A stretch of 34,391 nt of DNA from Pseudomonadota bacterium (GTDB lineage Bacteria; Pseudomonadota; Alphaproteobacteria; Sphingomonadales; Sphingomonadaceae). The notes below the pieces were generated by a model. The model was not told where the DNA came from, made no database searches, and saw only the letters and a list, made by a program, of their open reading frames with translations. The stretch covers positions 1-34,391 of the forward strand of contig JAFAEZ010000058.1 in NCBI GenBank assembly GCA_023423775.1, given 5' to 3'. The translations under genes and the position numbers were made by a program. Below are positions 22,643-30,530 of this stretch, in pieces. Within the stretch, counting starts at the first letter, position 1, and each line of letters begins with the position of its first letter.

Positions 22643-23596
22643 ATGAACCGGGGGGTTTCTGTCATTCAGGCGACGATCGCCGCCGATGCCGCCGGCTGGC
22701 GGCTCGACCGCGCGCTCGCCGCGGCGCTGCCGACCGTCTCGCGCGAGCGTTTGAAGGCGCTGATCAGCGCCGGCGAAGTCCGCAATCCGGAAGGCGTGCA
22801 GGTCCGCGACCCCGCCGCCAAGGCCAAGACGGGCGTGTACGAGGTCCGCATCCCGGAGCCGGCGCCGGCGCATAACGAGCCGCAGGATATCGCCCTCGAG
22901 ATCGTCTACGAGGACGATCATCTCGTGATCGTCGACAAGCCAGCCGGCATGGTCGTGCATCCCGCCGCCGGGAATTTCGACGGGACCTTGGTCAACGCCC
23001 TGCTCCACCATTGCGCCGGGCGGCTATCGAGCATCGGCGGCGTGGCGCGGCCGGGCATCGTCCACCGCATCGACAAGGACACGTCGGGGTTGCTCGTCGT
23101 GGCCAAGACCGACGTGGCGCACGAGGGTCTTTCCGCGCAATTCGCCAAGCACAGCATCGACCGCCGCTACCAGGCGATCGTCGCCGGCGTGCCCAATCCG
23201 GTGAGCGGAACGGTCGACGCCCCGCTCGCCCGTTCGTCCGCGAACCGGCAGAAGATGGCGATCGTTGCCGACGGGCGCGGCAAGCGCGCAGTAACCCATT
23301 TCCAGCTGGTGACGCCGCTCCGCGAAGCCGCGCTGATCGAATGCCGCCTCGAGACCGGGCGGACGCACCAAGTGCGGGTCCACATGACGTCGATCGGGCA
23401 TCCGCTGCTCGGCGACCCAGTCTACGGACGCACCAGAACCGTTCACCGTGATGTACTCAATCAATTGGACTTCAAACGTCAGGCTCTGCATGCTGCAGTC
23501 CTCGGGTTCGTTCATCCCGTCTCGAAGGAAAACTTATCCTTCAAAAGCGCCATCCCGTCCGATATGCAGGAACTGTTCAGGGCGCTCACCGTATAG
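22643..23596 (+). CDS. rluD: Large-subunit rRNA pseudouridine synthase, RluD/RluA family
   Basis: A 317-residue synthase. An S4 RNA-binding domain lies at about 17-75 (LDRALAAALPTVSRERLKALISAGEV), followed by the catalytic domain with VDKPAGMVVHP (97-107) and the catalytic aspartate in HRIDKDTSGLLVVAK (Asp144). Later motifs are RRYQAIV and LETGRTHQVRVHM. The S4 domain plus length fits RluD (pseudouridines 1911, 1915 and 1917 of 23S rRNA) better than RluA, which lacks S4, but RluC cannot be excluded without alignment. There is no good ribosome binding site before the ATG. It is divergent from chpT. Confidence 0.88.
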   Translation: MNRGVSVIQATIAADAAGWRLDRALAAALPTVSRERLKALISAGEVRNPEGVQVRDPAAKAKTGVYEVRIPEPAPAHNEPQDIALEIVYEDDHLVIVDKPAGMVVHPAAGNFDGTLVNALLHHCAGRLSSIGGVARPGIVHRIDKDTSGLLVVAKTDVAHEGLSAQFAKHSIDRRYQAIVAGVPNPVSGTVDAPLARSSANRQKMAIVADGRGKRAVTHFQLVTPLREAALIECRLETGRTHQVRVHMTSIGHPLLGDPVYGRTRTVHRDVLNQLDFKRQALHAAVLGFVHPVSKENLSFKSAIPSDMQELFRALTV

Positions 23597-23656
23597 CAAT
23601 CAAGTGCAGGCACGGAGTTATAAACGTGCGGCGCCCAAAGGGAGCTTAGTTGAATT

Positions 23657-24562
23657 ATGGCAAGCGGTAACAAAGGCCTAGCGACGATCCCCGCCACTGG
23701 CGGCGAAGCGGGTCTCAATCGCTATCTGACCGAGATCAAGAAATTCCCGATCCTCGCCCCCGAGGAGGAATATATGCTGGCCAAGCGCTGGACCGAGCAT
23801 CAGGACACCGATGCTGCGGCCAAGCTGGTCAATTCGCACCTGCGCCTCGTCGCCAAGATCGCGATGGGCTACCGCGGCTACGGCCTGCCGGTGTCCGAGC
23901 TGATCTCCGAGGGCAATATCGGCCTGATGCAGGGCGTGAAGAAGTTCGAGCCCGACCGGGGCTTCCGCCTCGCCACTTATGCGATGTGGTGGATCCGCGC
24001 CTCGATCCAGGAATTCATCCTGCGCTCGTGGAGCCTCGTGAAGATGGGCACCACCGCCGCCCAGAAGAAGCTGTTCTTCAACCTTCGGCGGATGAAGAAC
24101 CAGATCGAGGCATTCGAGGATGGCGACCTCAAGCCGGAGGACGTGACCAAGATCGCGACCCATCTCGGCGTCAGCGAGGACGACGTGATCTCGATGAACC
24201 GGCGCATGGCGATGGGCGGCGATACGTCGCTGAACGTCCCGCTGCGCGAGGAAGGCGAAGGCCAGTGGCAGGACTGGCTGGTCGACACCGACCCGCTGCA
24301 GGACGAGCGTGTTGCCGAGGCCGAGGAGACCAAGGTCCGCCACGATCTGCTCGTCCAGGCTATGGACGCGCTGAACGACCGCGAGAAGCACATCCTCACC
24401 GAGCGTCGTCTGTCGGAAGATCCGAAGACGCTCGAGGAACTGAGCCAGGTCTATGACGTCAGCCGCGAGCGCATCCGTCAGATCGAGGTGCGGGCGTTCG
24501 AGAAGCTGCAGAAGGCGCTGATGAACCTTGCTGGCGAACGCCGTCTGCTTCCCGCTGGCTAA
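23657..24562 (+). CDS. rpoH: RNA polymerase sigma-32 factor RpoH
   Basis: Heat-shock sigma factor of 301 residues. Region 2 has GYRGYGLPVSELISEGNIGLMQ (71-92) and RLATYAMWWIRASIQEFIL (104-122). The RpoH box QKKLFFNLRR (136-145), unique to sigma-32, is intact. Region 4 ends with DVSRERIRQIEVRAFEKLQKAL. The N terminus has the usual Gly/Thr-rich leader. A TATAAA at 23619-23624 could be a -10 element, but no convincing -35 is seen. GGGAG lies rather far (about 17 bases) from the ATG, a feature that might reflect translational control of the heat-shock factor. Alphaproteobacteria often carry two RpoH copies; only one is here. Confidence 0.97.
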   Translation: MASGNKGLATIPATGGEAGLNRYLTEIKKFPILAPEEEYMLAKRWTEHQDTDAAAKLVNSHLRLVAKIAMGYRGYGLPVSELISEGNIGLMQGVKKFEPDRGFRLATYAMWWIRASIQEFILRSWSLVKMGTTAAQKKLFFNLRRMKNQIEAFEDGDLKPEDVTKIATHLGVSEDDVISMNRRMAMGGDTSLNVPLREEGEGQWQDWLVDTDPLQDERVAEAEETKVRHDLLVQAMDALNDREKHILTERRLSEDPKTLEELSQVYDVSRERIRQIEVRAFEKLQKALMNLAGERRLLPAG

Positions 24563-24589
24563 GCGCCAGGCGGCGCGCTAACGGGCCGC

Positions 24590-25528
24590 ATGGCACGATC
24601 GGTATCGAAGCGTAAGACAAGAAGGCGCGGATTGGGCGGCCGGATCATCGGCTGGATCATCCGCGCCTTTTTCCTGTTCATCCTTGTGAGCATCCTGTGG
24701 GTCCTGCTCTACCGGTTCGTGCCGCCGCCGATCACCTTCACCCAGATGGGCGACCTGCTCGGCGGGCGCGGCGTCGAGAAGGAGTGGATGCCGCTGTCGG
24801 AGATCGACAACGACATGGAGCGGGCGGCGATCGCGGCCGAGGACGGCAAGTTCTGCGCGCATAACGGGTTCGACACCGACGCCATCGCCGCGGCGATGCG
24901 CAGCAACGCCGAAGGCAAGAAGAAGATACGCGGCGGATCGACGATCAGCCAGCAGACCGCCAAAAACGCCTTCCTGTGGCAAGGCGGCGGCTATTTCCGC
25001 AAGGGCCTCGAGGCCTGGTTCACCCTGCTGATCGAGCAGATGTGGACCAAGCAGCGGATCATGGAAGTCTATCTCAACATCGCCGAGACCGGCATCGGCA
25101 CCTACGGCGTCAACGCCGGGGCGCAGCGTTACTTCGGCAAGGACGCTTCGAACCTCACGCGCCAGGAAGCGGCGCGGATCGCGGCGGTGCTGCCTTTGCC
25201 CAAGGAGCGCGAAGCAGTCGCCCCGAGCGGCTTCACGCGCCGCTACGGCAATTCGATCGCGTCGCGGATCCGGGTGGTCCAGCGCGACGGCCTCGACGCC
25301 TGCCTGAGGGGCGAGGATGCCACGCCGGCGGCGGAGCCCGAGGAACGCGCCGCGCCCGCCAAGAAGAAGAAGGCGGAATCCAAGGCCGCGCCGGCTCCGG
25401 AAAAGGCCGAGGATTATATCGACCCGGCCGACATCGCGCCCGCCGCGGTCGAGCCGGAAGCGGAAAAGGCGACGCCGCCGGCTCCCGAACAGGAACCGAC
25501 GGCGCTACAGGACCTCAACGGTATGTAA
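24590..25528 (+). CDS. mtgA: Monofunctional biosynthetic peptidoglycan transglycosylase with low-complexity tail
   Basis: Polymerises lipid II into glycan strands (GT51 family). Membrane anchor at about 18-42, then the glycosyltransferase domain with catalytic Glu84 (AAEDGKFCAHNGFD), RGGSTISQQTAKN (114-126) and KQRIMEVYLNIAETG (154-168). E. coli MtgA has about 242 residues; this protein has 312. The extra part (about 243-312) is rich in Ala, Pro, Glu and Lys (for example AKKKKAESKAAPAPEKAED) and probably disordered in the periplasm. There is no transpeptidase domain. It starts 27 bases after rpoH. Confidence 0.94.
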   Translation: MARSVSKRKTRRRGLGGRIIGWIIRAFFLFILVSILWVLLYRFVPPPITFTQMGDLLGGRGVEKEWMPLSEIDNDMERAAIAAEDGKFCAHNGFDTDAIAAAMRSNAEGKKKIRGGSTISQQTAKNAFLWQGGGYFRKGLEAWFTLLIEQMWTKQRIMEVYLNIAETGIGTYGVNAGAQRYFGKDASNLTRQEAARIAAVLPLPKEREAVAPSGFTRRYGNSIASRIRVVQRDGLDACLRGEDATPAAEPEERAAPAKKKKAESKAAPAPEKAEDYIDPADIAPAAVEPEAEKATPPAPEQEPTALQDLNGM

Positions 25529-25531
25529 GGC

Positions 25532-25855
25532 TTAGAACGGCATCTTCATGCCCGGCGGCAACGGCAGGCCGGCGGTGATCTTCTGCATTTCGGCATTGGC
25601 GGCGACGTCGGCCTTGCTGCGCGCATCGTTCAATGCGGCGACGATCAGGTCTTCGGTCATCTGCTTCTCGCTCGGCGACAGCAGGCTCTCGTCGAGATCG
25701 ACGCCGATGATCCGGCCCTTGGCCGAGGCGCGAACCTTGACCAGGCCCCCGCCCGACACGCCCTCGACCTCGATCGTGTCGAGATTGGCCTGCGCCTTTT
25801 GCAGCTCGGCCTGGGCATTCTGGGCCATCTTCATGATGTCATCGAGGTTGGGCAT
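25532..25855 (-). CDS. YbaB/EbfC-family nucleoid-associated protein
   Basis: A 107-residue protein of the YbaB/EbfC family, which forms dimers that bind DNA and coat the nucleoid. Signature segments: MPNLDDIMKMAQNAQAELQKAQ at the start, VEGVSGGGLVKVRASAKGRIIGVDLD (29-54) and the Pro/Met-rich end LPLPPGMKMPF. The start codon shares a base with the dnaX stop (TAATG), so it is translationally coupled to dnaX, the usual pairing. The frame extends further upstream, but only inside dnaX. recR, the normal third member of this cluster, is absent. Confidence 0.94.
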   Translation of the reverse strand: MPNLDDIMKMAQNAQAELQKAQANLDTIEVEGVSGGGLVKVRASAKGRIIGVDLDESLLSPSEKQMTEDLIVAALNDARSKADVAANAEMQKITAGLPLPPGMKMPF

Positions 25856-27561
25856 TACGCACTCCGTTGTTCGTTGATCGTGAAATGGGTCAGTTCGGCG
25901 TCGGGAAAAGCGTCGAACGCCGCTTTCACCATCGGTGAATCGAGCACCGACTGGCGCACCGCCTGCGCCGCACTCTTCTCCTGCTCGAGCAGGCTCGGCT
26001 CCGCCTCCCCCTCCGACGTCTCGACCGTCCAAATCGTTCCCGTAAGCGCCTTCAGCGAGGTCGCGAGGTCGCGCGGGAAGTCCCCGGCCATCGGCTTGGT
26101 CGGGCGGATCACCAGCTCGGGCGGCGCATAGCGGACGACACCGACGAAATCGTGCAGCATCTGAGCCAAATGCGGTTTGCCGTTATTGGCGAGATAGTCG
26201 ACCAGGCCGGCGAAGGTCGGCGGCGCCTGGAAGGCTGGCGCGGACGCTTCGGGGGCAGCCGGTTGTTGAACCATCTCCGCGCCGCCGGCCGAAGCGGGCG
26301 CGGCCGTGCGTTGCGGCAGCGATACCGCACCGCCGCTGGCCAGCTGGTCCATCAATGCCCCGGGATCGGGCATTTCGCTCGCGTGGATGACCCGCAGCAG
26401 TGCCATTTCGGCGGCTTCCAGCGGCAGCGCCGCGGTCTGGACCTCGCCCAAGCCTTTCAGCAGCAATTGCCACAGGCGGTGGACCGCCGCGTAGCTCAGC
26501 TTGCCCGCCCATTCCTCGTAGGCGGCGCGCTCCTCGTGGCTCTGCGCTGGATCGGTCGCGCCGCCGACCTTGGCGCGGGTGATGCCGTGGACGCTTTCGA
26601 GCAGGCCGCGCAGCAAGGCGGCGGGATCGACGCCGAGATCGTGCTGGTCCTTGATCGCGGCGAGCGCAGCGCGGGCGTCGCCGGCGAGCAGCAGGCCGAG
26701 CAATTTGCGGATCGCGCCGCGGTCCGACAGGCCGAGCATGGCGCGGACCTGATCCGCGGTGACGGCGCCATGGCCATGGGCGATCGCCTGGTCGAGGATC
26801 GAGAGGCCGTCGCGGGCCGAGCCTTCCGCGGCGCGCGCGATCAGCGCCAGCGCCTCGGGTTCGACCTCCGCCCCTTCCTTGGCCGAGACCTCGGCGAAAT
26901 GGGCGGCCAGCTGCTCGGCCGAGATGCGGCGCAGATCGAAACGCTGGCAGCGCGAGAGCACCGTGACCGGTACCTTGTTCACCTCGGTGGTGGCGAACAG
27001 GAATTTGACGTGGGCCGGCGGCTCCTCGAGCGTCTTCAGAAGCGCGTTGAACGCGTTCTTCGACAGCATGTGGACTTCGTCGATGATGTAGACCTTGTAG
27101 CGCGCCGAGACCGCCGCGTAGCGGACGGCCTCGATGATCTCGCGCACGTCGTCCACGCCCGTATTGGACGCGGCGTCCATCTCCACCACGTCGATATGCC
27201 GCCCTTCGGCGATCGCGACGCAGGGCTCGCAGACCCCGCACGGCGAGATGGTCGGTCCACCCTGTCCGTCCGGGCCGATGCAGTTCAGCGCCTTGGCGAC
27301 GAGACGAGCGGTCGAAGTCTTGCCGACGCCGCGGACGCCGGTGAGGATGAAAGCATGGGCGAGCCGGTCGCGCTTGATCGCGTTGCCGAGCGTGCGCACC
27401 ATCGCGTCCTGGCCGATCAGCTCCTCGAAGCTCTGCGGCCGATATTTGCGGGCGAGCACGCGATAGGGCTGCGCGCCTTCGGCGCCGCTCGCCGCTCTCA
27501 GGACAGGCTGCGGCGGTTCGTCGAGGCCGAGGCCGAAAGAATCGTTGGAATCGGAAGCCAT
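25855..27561 (-). CDS. dnaX: DNA polymerase III subunits gamma/tau
   Basis: Clamp-loader ATPase, 568 residues. The AAA+ part has Walker A GVRGVGKTST (75-84), the zinc-binding cysteines Cys94, Cys108, Cys111 and Cys114, and Walker B VYIIDEVHML. The sensor and lid regions follow (FATTEVNKVPVTVLSRCQRF). After about residue 370 the sequence becomes Ala/Pro rich, then a C-terminal domain for contact with the polymerase alpha subunit. A 28-residue unconserved leader precedes QPYRVLARKYRPQSFEELIGQ. No A-rich slippery heptamer is obvious, so gamma may not be made by frameshifting. It lies just downstream of ffs on the same strand. Confidence 0.95.
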   Translation of the reverse strand: MASDSNDSFGLGLDEPPQPVLRAASGAEGAQPYRVLARKYRPQSFEELIGQDAMVRTLGNAIKRDRLAHAFILTGVRGVGKTSTARLVAKALNCIGPDGQGGPTISPCGVCEPCVAIAEGRHIDVVEMDAASNTGVDDVREIIEAVRYAAVSARYKVYIIDEVHMLSKNAFNALLKTLEEPPAHVKFLFATTEVNKVPVTVLSRCQRFDLRRISAEQLAAHFAEVSAKEGAEVEPEALALIARAAEGSARDGLSILDQAIAHGHGAVTADQVRAMLGLSDRGAIRKLLGLLLAGDARAALAAIKDQHDLGVDPAALLRGLLESVHGITRAKVGGATDPAQSHEERAAYEEWAGKLSYAAVHRLWQLLLKGLGEVQTAALPLEAAEMALLRVIHASEMPDPGALMDQLASGGAVSLPQRTAAPASAGGAEMVQQPAAPEASAPAFQAPPTFAGLVDYLANNGKPHLAQMLHDFVGVVRYAPPELVIRPTKPMAGDFPRDLATSLKALTGTIWTVETSEGEAEPSLLEQEKSAAQAVRQSVLDSPMVKAAFDAFPDAELTHFTINEQRSA

Positions 27562-27764
27562 TTACCTGCTCTAGTGGAGCCTGTTTCTACGGACCAGCCG
27601 GGAGCGCCCGCAGGCGGCAAAGTTCACACTCTGGCACACCAATGCGTTCACTTTCCCAGCCGGCCAGGCGCCGTCTGAATCGCCGCAACTTGAGGAGAGA
27701 CGCGCATCGTCATGGCTCCACCATGGCAGGAAGGAGCGCAGTAGGAAAATGCTTTTGCTGAGAG
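27562..27764. other. Non-coding gap between ffs and dnaX
   Basis: About 200 bases without a supportable gene. The frames that cross it are extensions of antisense frames from dnaX or ffs. A short AAAA-GCA-TTTT inverted repeat (in minus-strand AGCAAAAGCATTTTCC, about 27745-27760) might contribute to termination of ffs but is weak. The dnaX promoter should lie here; I could not identify it. Confidence 0.5.
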
Positions 27765-27766
27765 GT

Positions 27767-27857
27767 GGGAGCCGGAACGACCCGGAGCGAAATCGTTACG
27801 GCTGCTTCCTTCCGGACCTGACCGGGTTGGCGACAACTCCGTCCGCCCGACTCCCGC
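27767..27857 (-). ncRNA. ffs: Signal recognition particle 4.5S RNA
   Basis: Small SRP RNA that binds Ffh. The minus strand carries the family core, GGTCAGGTCCGGAAGGAAGCAGCC, at about 27800-27830, including the GGAA tetraloop region and the asymmetric A-rich internal loop. The ends pair: 5' GGGAG (27855-27851) with 3' CTCCC (27771-27767). About 90 bases, the usual size without Alu domain. It lies upstream of dnaX on the same strand. Exact ends are estimated from the pairing. Confidence 0.95.
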
Positions 27858-27861
27858 GGCG

Positions 27862-27890
27862 CATATGGGGGAGTTTGGGCGCCGAGGCAA
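27862..27890 (-). promoter_or_regulatory. Promoter of ffs
   Basis: TTGCCT (27890-27885) and CATATG (27867-27862) are separated by exactly 17 bases, and the first paired G of the RNA begins 6-10 bases downstream. The position fits a sigma-70 type promoter for the 4.5S RNA. Confidence 0.6.
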
Positions 27891-27922
27891 GATCAGGCGA
27901 GAGGCGATCTTTCGTCCCTTAG

Positions 27923-28258
27923 CTAACGTCCCTGCATGTTGTGGCTTCCGCCCGGAATCTTCACGGTCAGGCTGTCGAGCGTTTCGTCGGTCCAGATCTG
28001 GCATGAGAGGCGCGAATGGCGAGTGACGTGGGAGGCGAGGTCGAGCATGTCCTCCTCTTCCTCGCTCGCCGGCGGGAGCCGGGCGAAATCCTCCTCGGCG
28101 ACGATCACGTGGCAGGTCGAGCAGGCCATCTGGCCCTCGCACGTGCCTTCGAGCGGCTGGCCGGCGGCCTGGGCGATGTCGAGCAGGCGCTCGCCCGGGG
28201 GAGCGTCGACCTCGCGGACGTCGGAGCCGTCGGCCGAGACGAAGCGGATCCGGGTCAT
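27923..28258 (-). CDS. 2Fe-2S ferredoxin, adrenodoxin (Isc) type
   Basis: Electron carrier of 111 residues. The cluster ligands follow the adrenodoxin spacing: Cys40, Cys46, Cys49 (GTCEGQMACSTCHV) and Cys86 (RLSCQI), with the acidic stretch EEEEDMLDL (67-75) that adrenodoxin-type ferredoxins use to contact reductases. In the Isc system such a ferredoxin supplies electrons for cluster assembly, and its position right behind two cysteine desulfurases fits. The start overlaps the upstream gene's stop (ATGA). It is the last gene of the operon. Confidence 0.93.
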   Translation of the reverse strand: MTRIRFVSADGSDVREVDAPPGERLLDIAQAAGQPLEGTCEGQMACSTCHVIVAEEDFARLPPASEEEEDMLDLASHVTRHSRLSCQIWTDETLDSLTVKIPGGSHNMQGR

Positions 28259-29376
28259 GCGGCGAAGCTCCGCTGGCGCGCAGCGGCGTCGGCGATCATC
28301 GTCAGCGCCTGCATCAGTTCCTCTTCGCTCGTATAGCGGCCGAAGCCAAGGCGGATGCTCGCGCGCGCCTCACGCTCGCTCAATCCCAAGGCCGAAAGGA
28401 CATGGCTGGGGCGGCCGGAACCGCTGGCGCAAGCAGAACCGGCCGAGAAAGCGATGCCGCGCAGCTCCGAGATCAGGCGGGCAGCGTCAATCCCGGGGCA
28501 GCGCAGGTTGAGATTGCCGTGGTAGCGGTGATCGGCCGACCCGTTGAGGCTCCAGCCGTCGCCGAGGAAGTCACGGGCGCCGACCCACAGAGCTTCGACA
28601 TGAGCATGATCCTGGTCGCGGCGCGCGGACAGCAAACGCGCGGCCTCGCCGAAACCGACGCACAAAGCGGGCGACAATGTGCCCGAGCGGATACCACCCT
28701 CCTGGCCGCCACCATGCAGCAACGGCTCGATCGACACGCCGTCGCGGATCCAGAGCGCGCCGATCCCCTTGGGCCCGTGCACCTTGTGCGCGGAGATCGC
28801 GACCATGTCGCAGGCGTCGCGCGGCACGTCGACCCGGCCGAAGCCCTGGACCGCATCGCAGAAAAAGAGCGCGCCGCGGGCGTGGGCGAGCGCGGCGAGC
28901 TCGGCGATCGGCTGAACGACGCCGATCTCGTTATTGACCAACATCGCGGCGACGAGGCCGGTGCGGTCGCCGATCCGCTCCGCGGCCAGTTCGAGATCGA
29001 CGATTCCGCCAGCGCCGACCGGAAGAATCTCGACCTCGAAACCCTGGCTACCCAGCCATTCGACCGTGTCGAGCACGCAGGCATGTTCGGTGGCGAGGGT
29101 AACGATCCGGCGACGACCTTCCGCCAGCCGGGCGGCGGCGCCCTTCAATGCCCAGTTTGCTGCCTCGGTCGCCCCCGAGGTGAAATAGAGCCGGCCCTCC
29201 CCTGCCCCGAGCGCCGTTTCGACCAGGCTGCGCGAGACCTCGATGGCGGCCGCGGCCTCCCGGCCGAGGCGATGGGGACTGTGCGGATTGCCGAAGCGCG
29301 TCTCCACCCACGGCCGCATGGCGGCTGCCACTTCGGGCGCGAGCGGGGTGGTCGCCTGATAATCGAGGTAGATCAT
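28255..29376 (-). CDS. Cysteine desulfurase (NifS/IscS family), second of a tandem pair
   Basis: PLP enzyme that takes sulfur from cysteine for cluster or thio-cofactor synthesis. 373 residues. Cofactor lysine Lys198 (SAHKVHGPKG), His98 (TEHACVL), and catalytic cysteine Cys316 in SAGSACASGSGRPSHVL, in the long mobile loop of group I (IscS/NifS) enzymes. The start MIYLDYQATTPL is the family start, and the ATG overlaps the upstream desulfurase stop by four bases. All key residues are intact, so it should be active. Whether it serves iron-sulfur clusters generally or tRNA thiolation cannot be said. Confidence 0.93.
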   Translation of the reverse strand: MIYLDYQATTPLAPEVAAAMRPWVETRFGNPHSPHRLGREAAAAIEVSRSLVETALGAGEGRLYFTSGATEAANWALKGAAARLAEGRRRIVTLATEHACVLDTVEWLGSQGFEVEILPVGAGGIVDLELAAERIGDRTGLVAAMLVNNEIGVVQPIAELAALAHARGALFFCDAVQGFGRVDVPRDACDMVAISAHKVHGPKGIGALWIRDGVSIEPLLHGGGQEGGIRSGTLSPALCVGFGEAARLLSARRDQDHAHVEALWVGARDFLGDGWSLNGSADHRYHGNLNLRCPGIDAARLISELRGIAFSAGSACASGSGRPSHVLSALGLSEREARASIRLGFGRYTSEEELMQALTMIADAAARQRSFAA

Positions 29377-30425
29377 GCGGCGCGGCGCTTTGCCTTCATC
29401 TCGGCCCAGAGAGCCGCGAAACGGTCGACCTCGGCCGCGGTCGTGGACGGGCCGAAGCTCACCCGCACCACCTCGCGCGCAGCCGCTTCGTCCCAGCCCA
29501 TCGCGGCGAGCACATGGCTGGCCTTGAGGCTGCCCGAGGAGCAGGCGCTGCCGGCGGAAACGGCGATGCCGGCCATGTCGAACTGGATAAGCTGCGCGTT
29601 CGCGGGAACGCCTGGCATCCGGTAGGCACCGATCGTGGCGATGCGCTCGCCTTCGCCGCCCACGATTTCGGCCCCTGCGTCCGCCAGCGCCGCTTCCAGC
29701 CGCTCGCGCAAAATGGCAGCCTCAGCGAGCCAGCCATCGCCCGCTTCGAGCGCTGCGGCCATCGCCAGGACGGCGGGGAGATTCTCCGTGCCCGGACGAT
29801 AGCCCTGCTCCTGGCCGCCCACGGCTTCGAGCGCGCCCAAATCGCGCACGAGCAGCGCGCCGACGCCCGGCGGCCCCCCGAACTTGTGCGCCGACAGGGC
29901 TATGAAGTCGGCGTCGGGCAGCGGCAGCTTGCCGGCAGTCTGAGCGCAATCGGCGAGCAGGAGCCCGTCCCTCGCCCGCACGGCGTCGGTGATGCGACCG
30001 AGCGGCTGCATCACGCCGGTCTCGTTATTGGCATGCTGGACCGCCACGAGCGGTCGTTCGCCCTCGACCAAAGCAAGATCGACGAGACCGCCGCGCCCCA
30101 CAGGCAATCGCACGGCGTCCGGCGCGGCGCGCGCAACGGCGTCGTGCTCGACGGCGGACACGTAGCGCGTTCCAGCCTTGGCGCGCTGGAGGGCGATGGC
30201 GAGCGCTTCGCTCGCGCCCGACGTGAAGAGGATTTTTCCGGTCCAGCCGAGCGCGCGAGCGATACGCGTGCGCGCTTCCTCCAGCTTCGCCTTGGCGGCG
30301 CGGCCGTCGGCGTGGGGCGAGCTCGGATTGGCCCAGGCCCCGAGCGCGTCCGCTATGGCTGCCTGGGCAACGGGCAGCACCGGCGTGGTCGCGGCATGGT
30401 CCAGATAGATGCGGCCTTGCGGCAC
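29373..30425 (-). CDS. Cysteine desulfurase (NifS/IscS family), first of a tandem pair
   Basis: A 350-residue paralogue of the next gene. PLP lysine Lys181 (SAHKFGGPPG), His in VEHDAVA, catalytic Cys295 in SAGSACSSGSLKASHVL. The start GTG at 30425 is preferred: AGAGGAAAAA stands directly before it, and the protein then opens with the family start RIYLDHAATTPV. The frame extends another 28 codons upstream with no conserved sequence. It is about 20 residues shorter than its partner, mostly in the middle. It starts a three-gene coupled operon and is divergent from the alpha/beta hydrolase. Confidence 0.92.
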   Translation of the reverse strand: MPQGRIYLDHAATTPVLPVAQAAIADALGAWANPSSPHADGRAAKAKLEEARTRIARALGWTGKILFTSGASEALAIALQRAKAGTRYVSAVEHDAVARAAPDAVRLPVGRGGLVDLALVEGERPLVAVQHANNETGVMQPLGRITDAVRARDGLLLADCAQTAGKLPLPDADFIALSAHKFGGPPGVGALLVRDLGALEAVGGQEQGYRPGTENLPAVLAMAAALEAGDGWLAEAAILRERLEAALADAGAEIVGGEGERIATIGAYRMPGVPANAQLIQFDMAGIAVSAGSACSSGSLKASHVLAAMGWDEAAAREVVRVSFGPSTTAAEVDRFAALWAEMKAKRRAA

Positions 30426-30438
30426 TTTTTCCTCTTGA

Positions 30439-30498
30439 TTGCTAAGCAGGCGCTTCGCCCTATATAGGTGCCCGCGGCACATGGCACCGCCCATGTGC
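30439..30498 (+). promoter_or_regulatory. Promoter and leader palindrome of the alpha/beta hydrolase gene
   Basis: TTGCTA (30439-30444), 16 bases, TATATA (30461-30466): a plausible promoter toward the hydrolase. Directly at or after the expected start lies a perfect inverted repeat GCACATGG-N6-CCATGTGC (30477-30498), which could be an operator or a 5' leader hairpin. The region is shared with the divergent desulfurase operon. TATATA is also a possible -10 for the minus strand, but no -35 is seen there. Confidence 0.5.
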
Positions 30499-30530
30499 GA
30501 TCTTCCCAATTTAGCTCAAGCGCAGGTGCA

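Noticed and set aside
22511..23011. Extension of the chpT frame upstream into rluD
   Set aside because: Antisense to rluD. The ChpT family begins at MKSYEFASLLCSRLCHD.
25855..27561. Programmed frameshift in dnaX
   Set aside because: I saw no A-rich slippery heptamer at the expected place; absence cannot be fully proven by eye.
27600..27764. Small open frame on the plus strand near 27711 (MAPPWQEGAQ)
   Set aside because: Only 10 codons, with no membrane or conserved pattern. The site lies in the gap beyond ffs.
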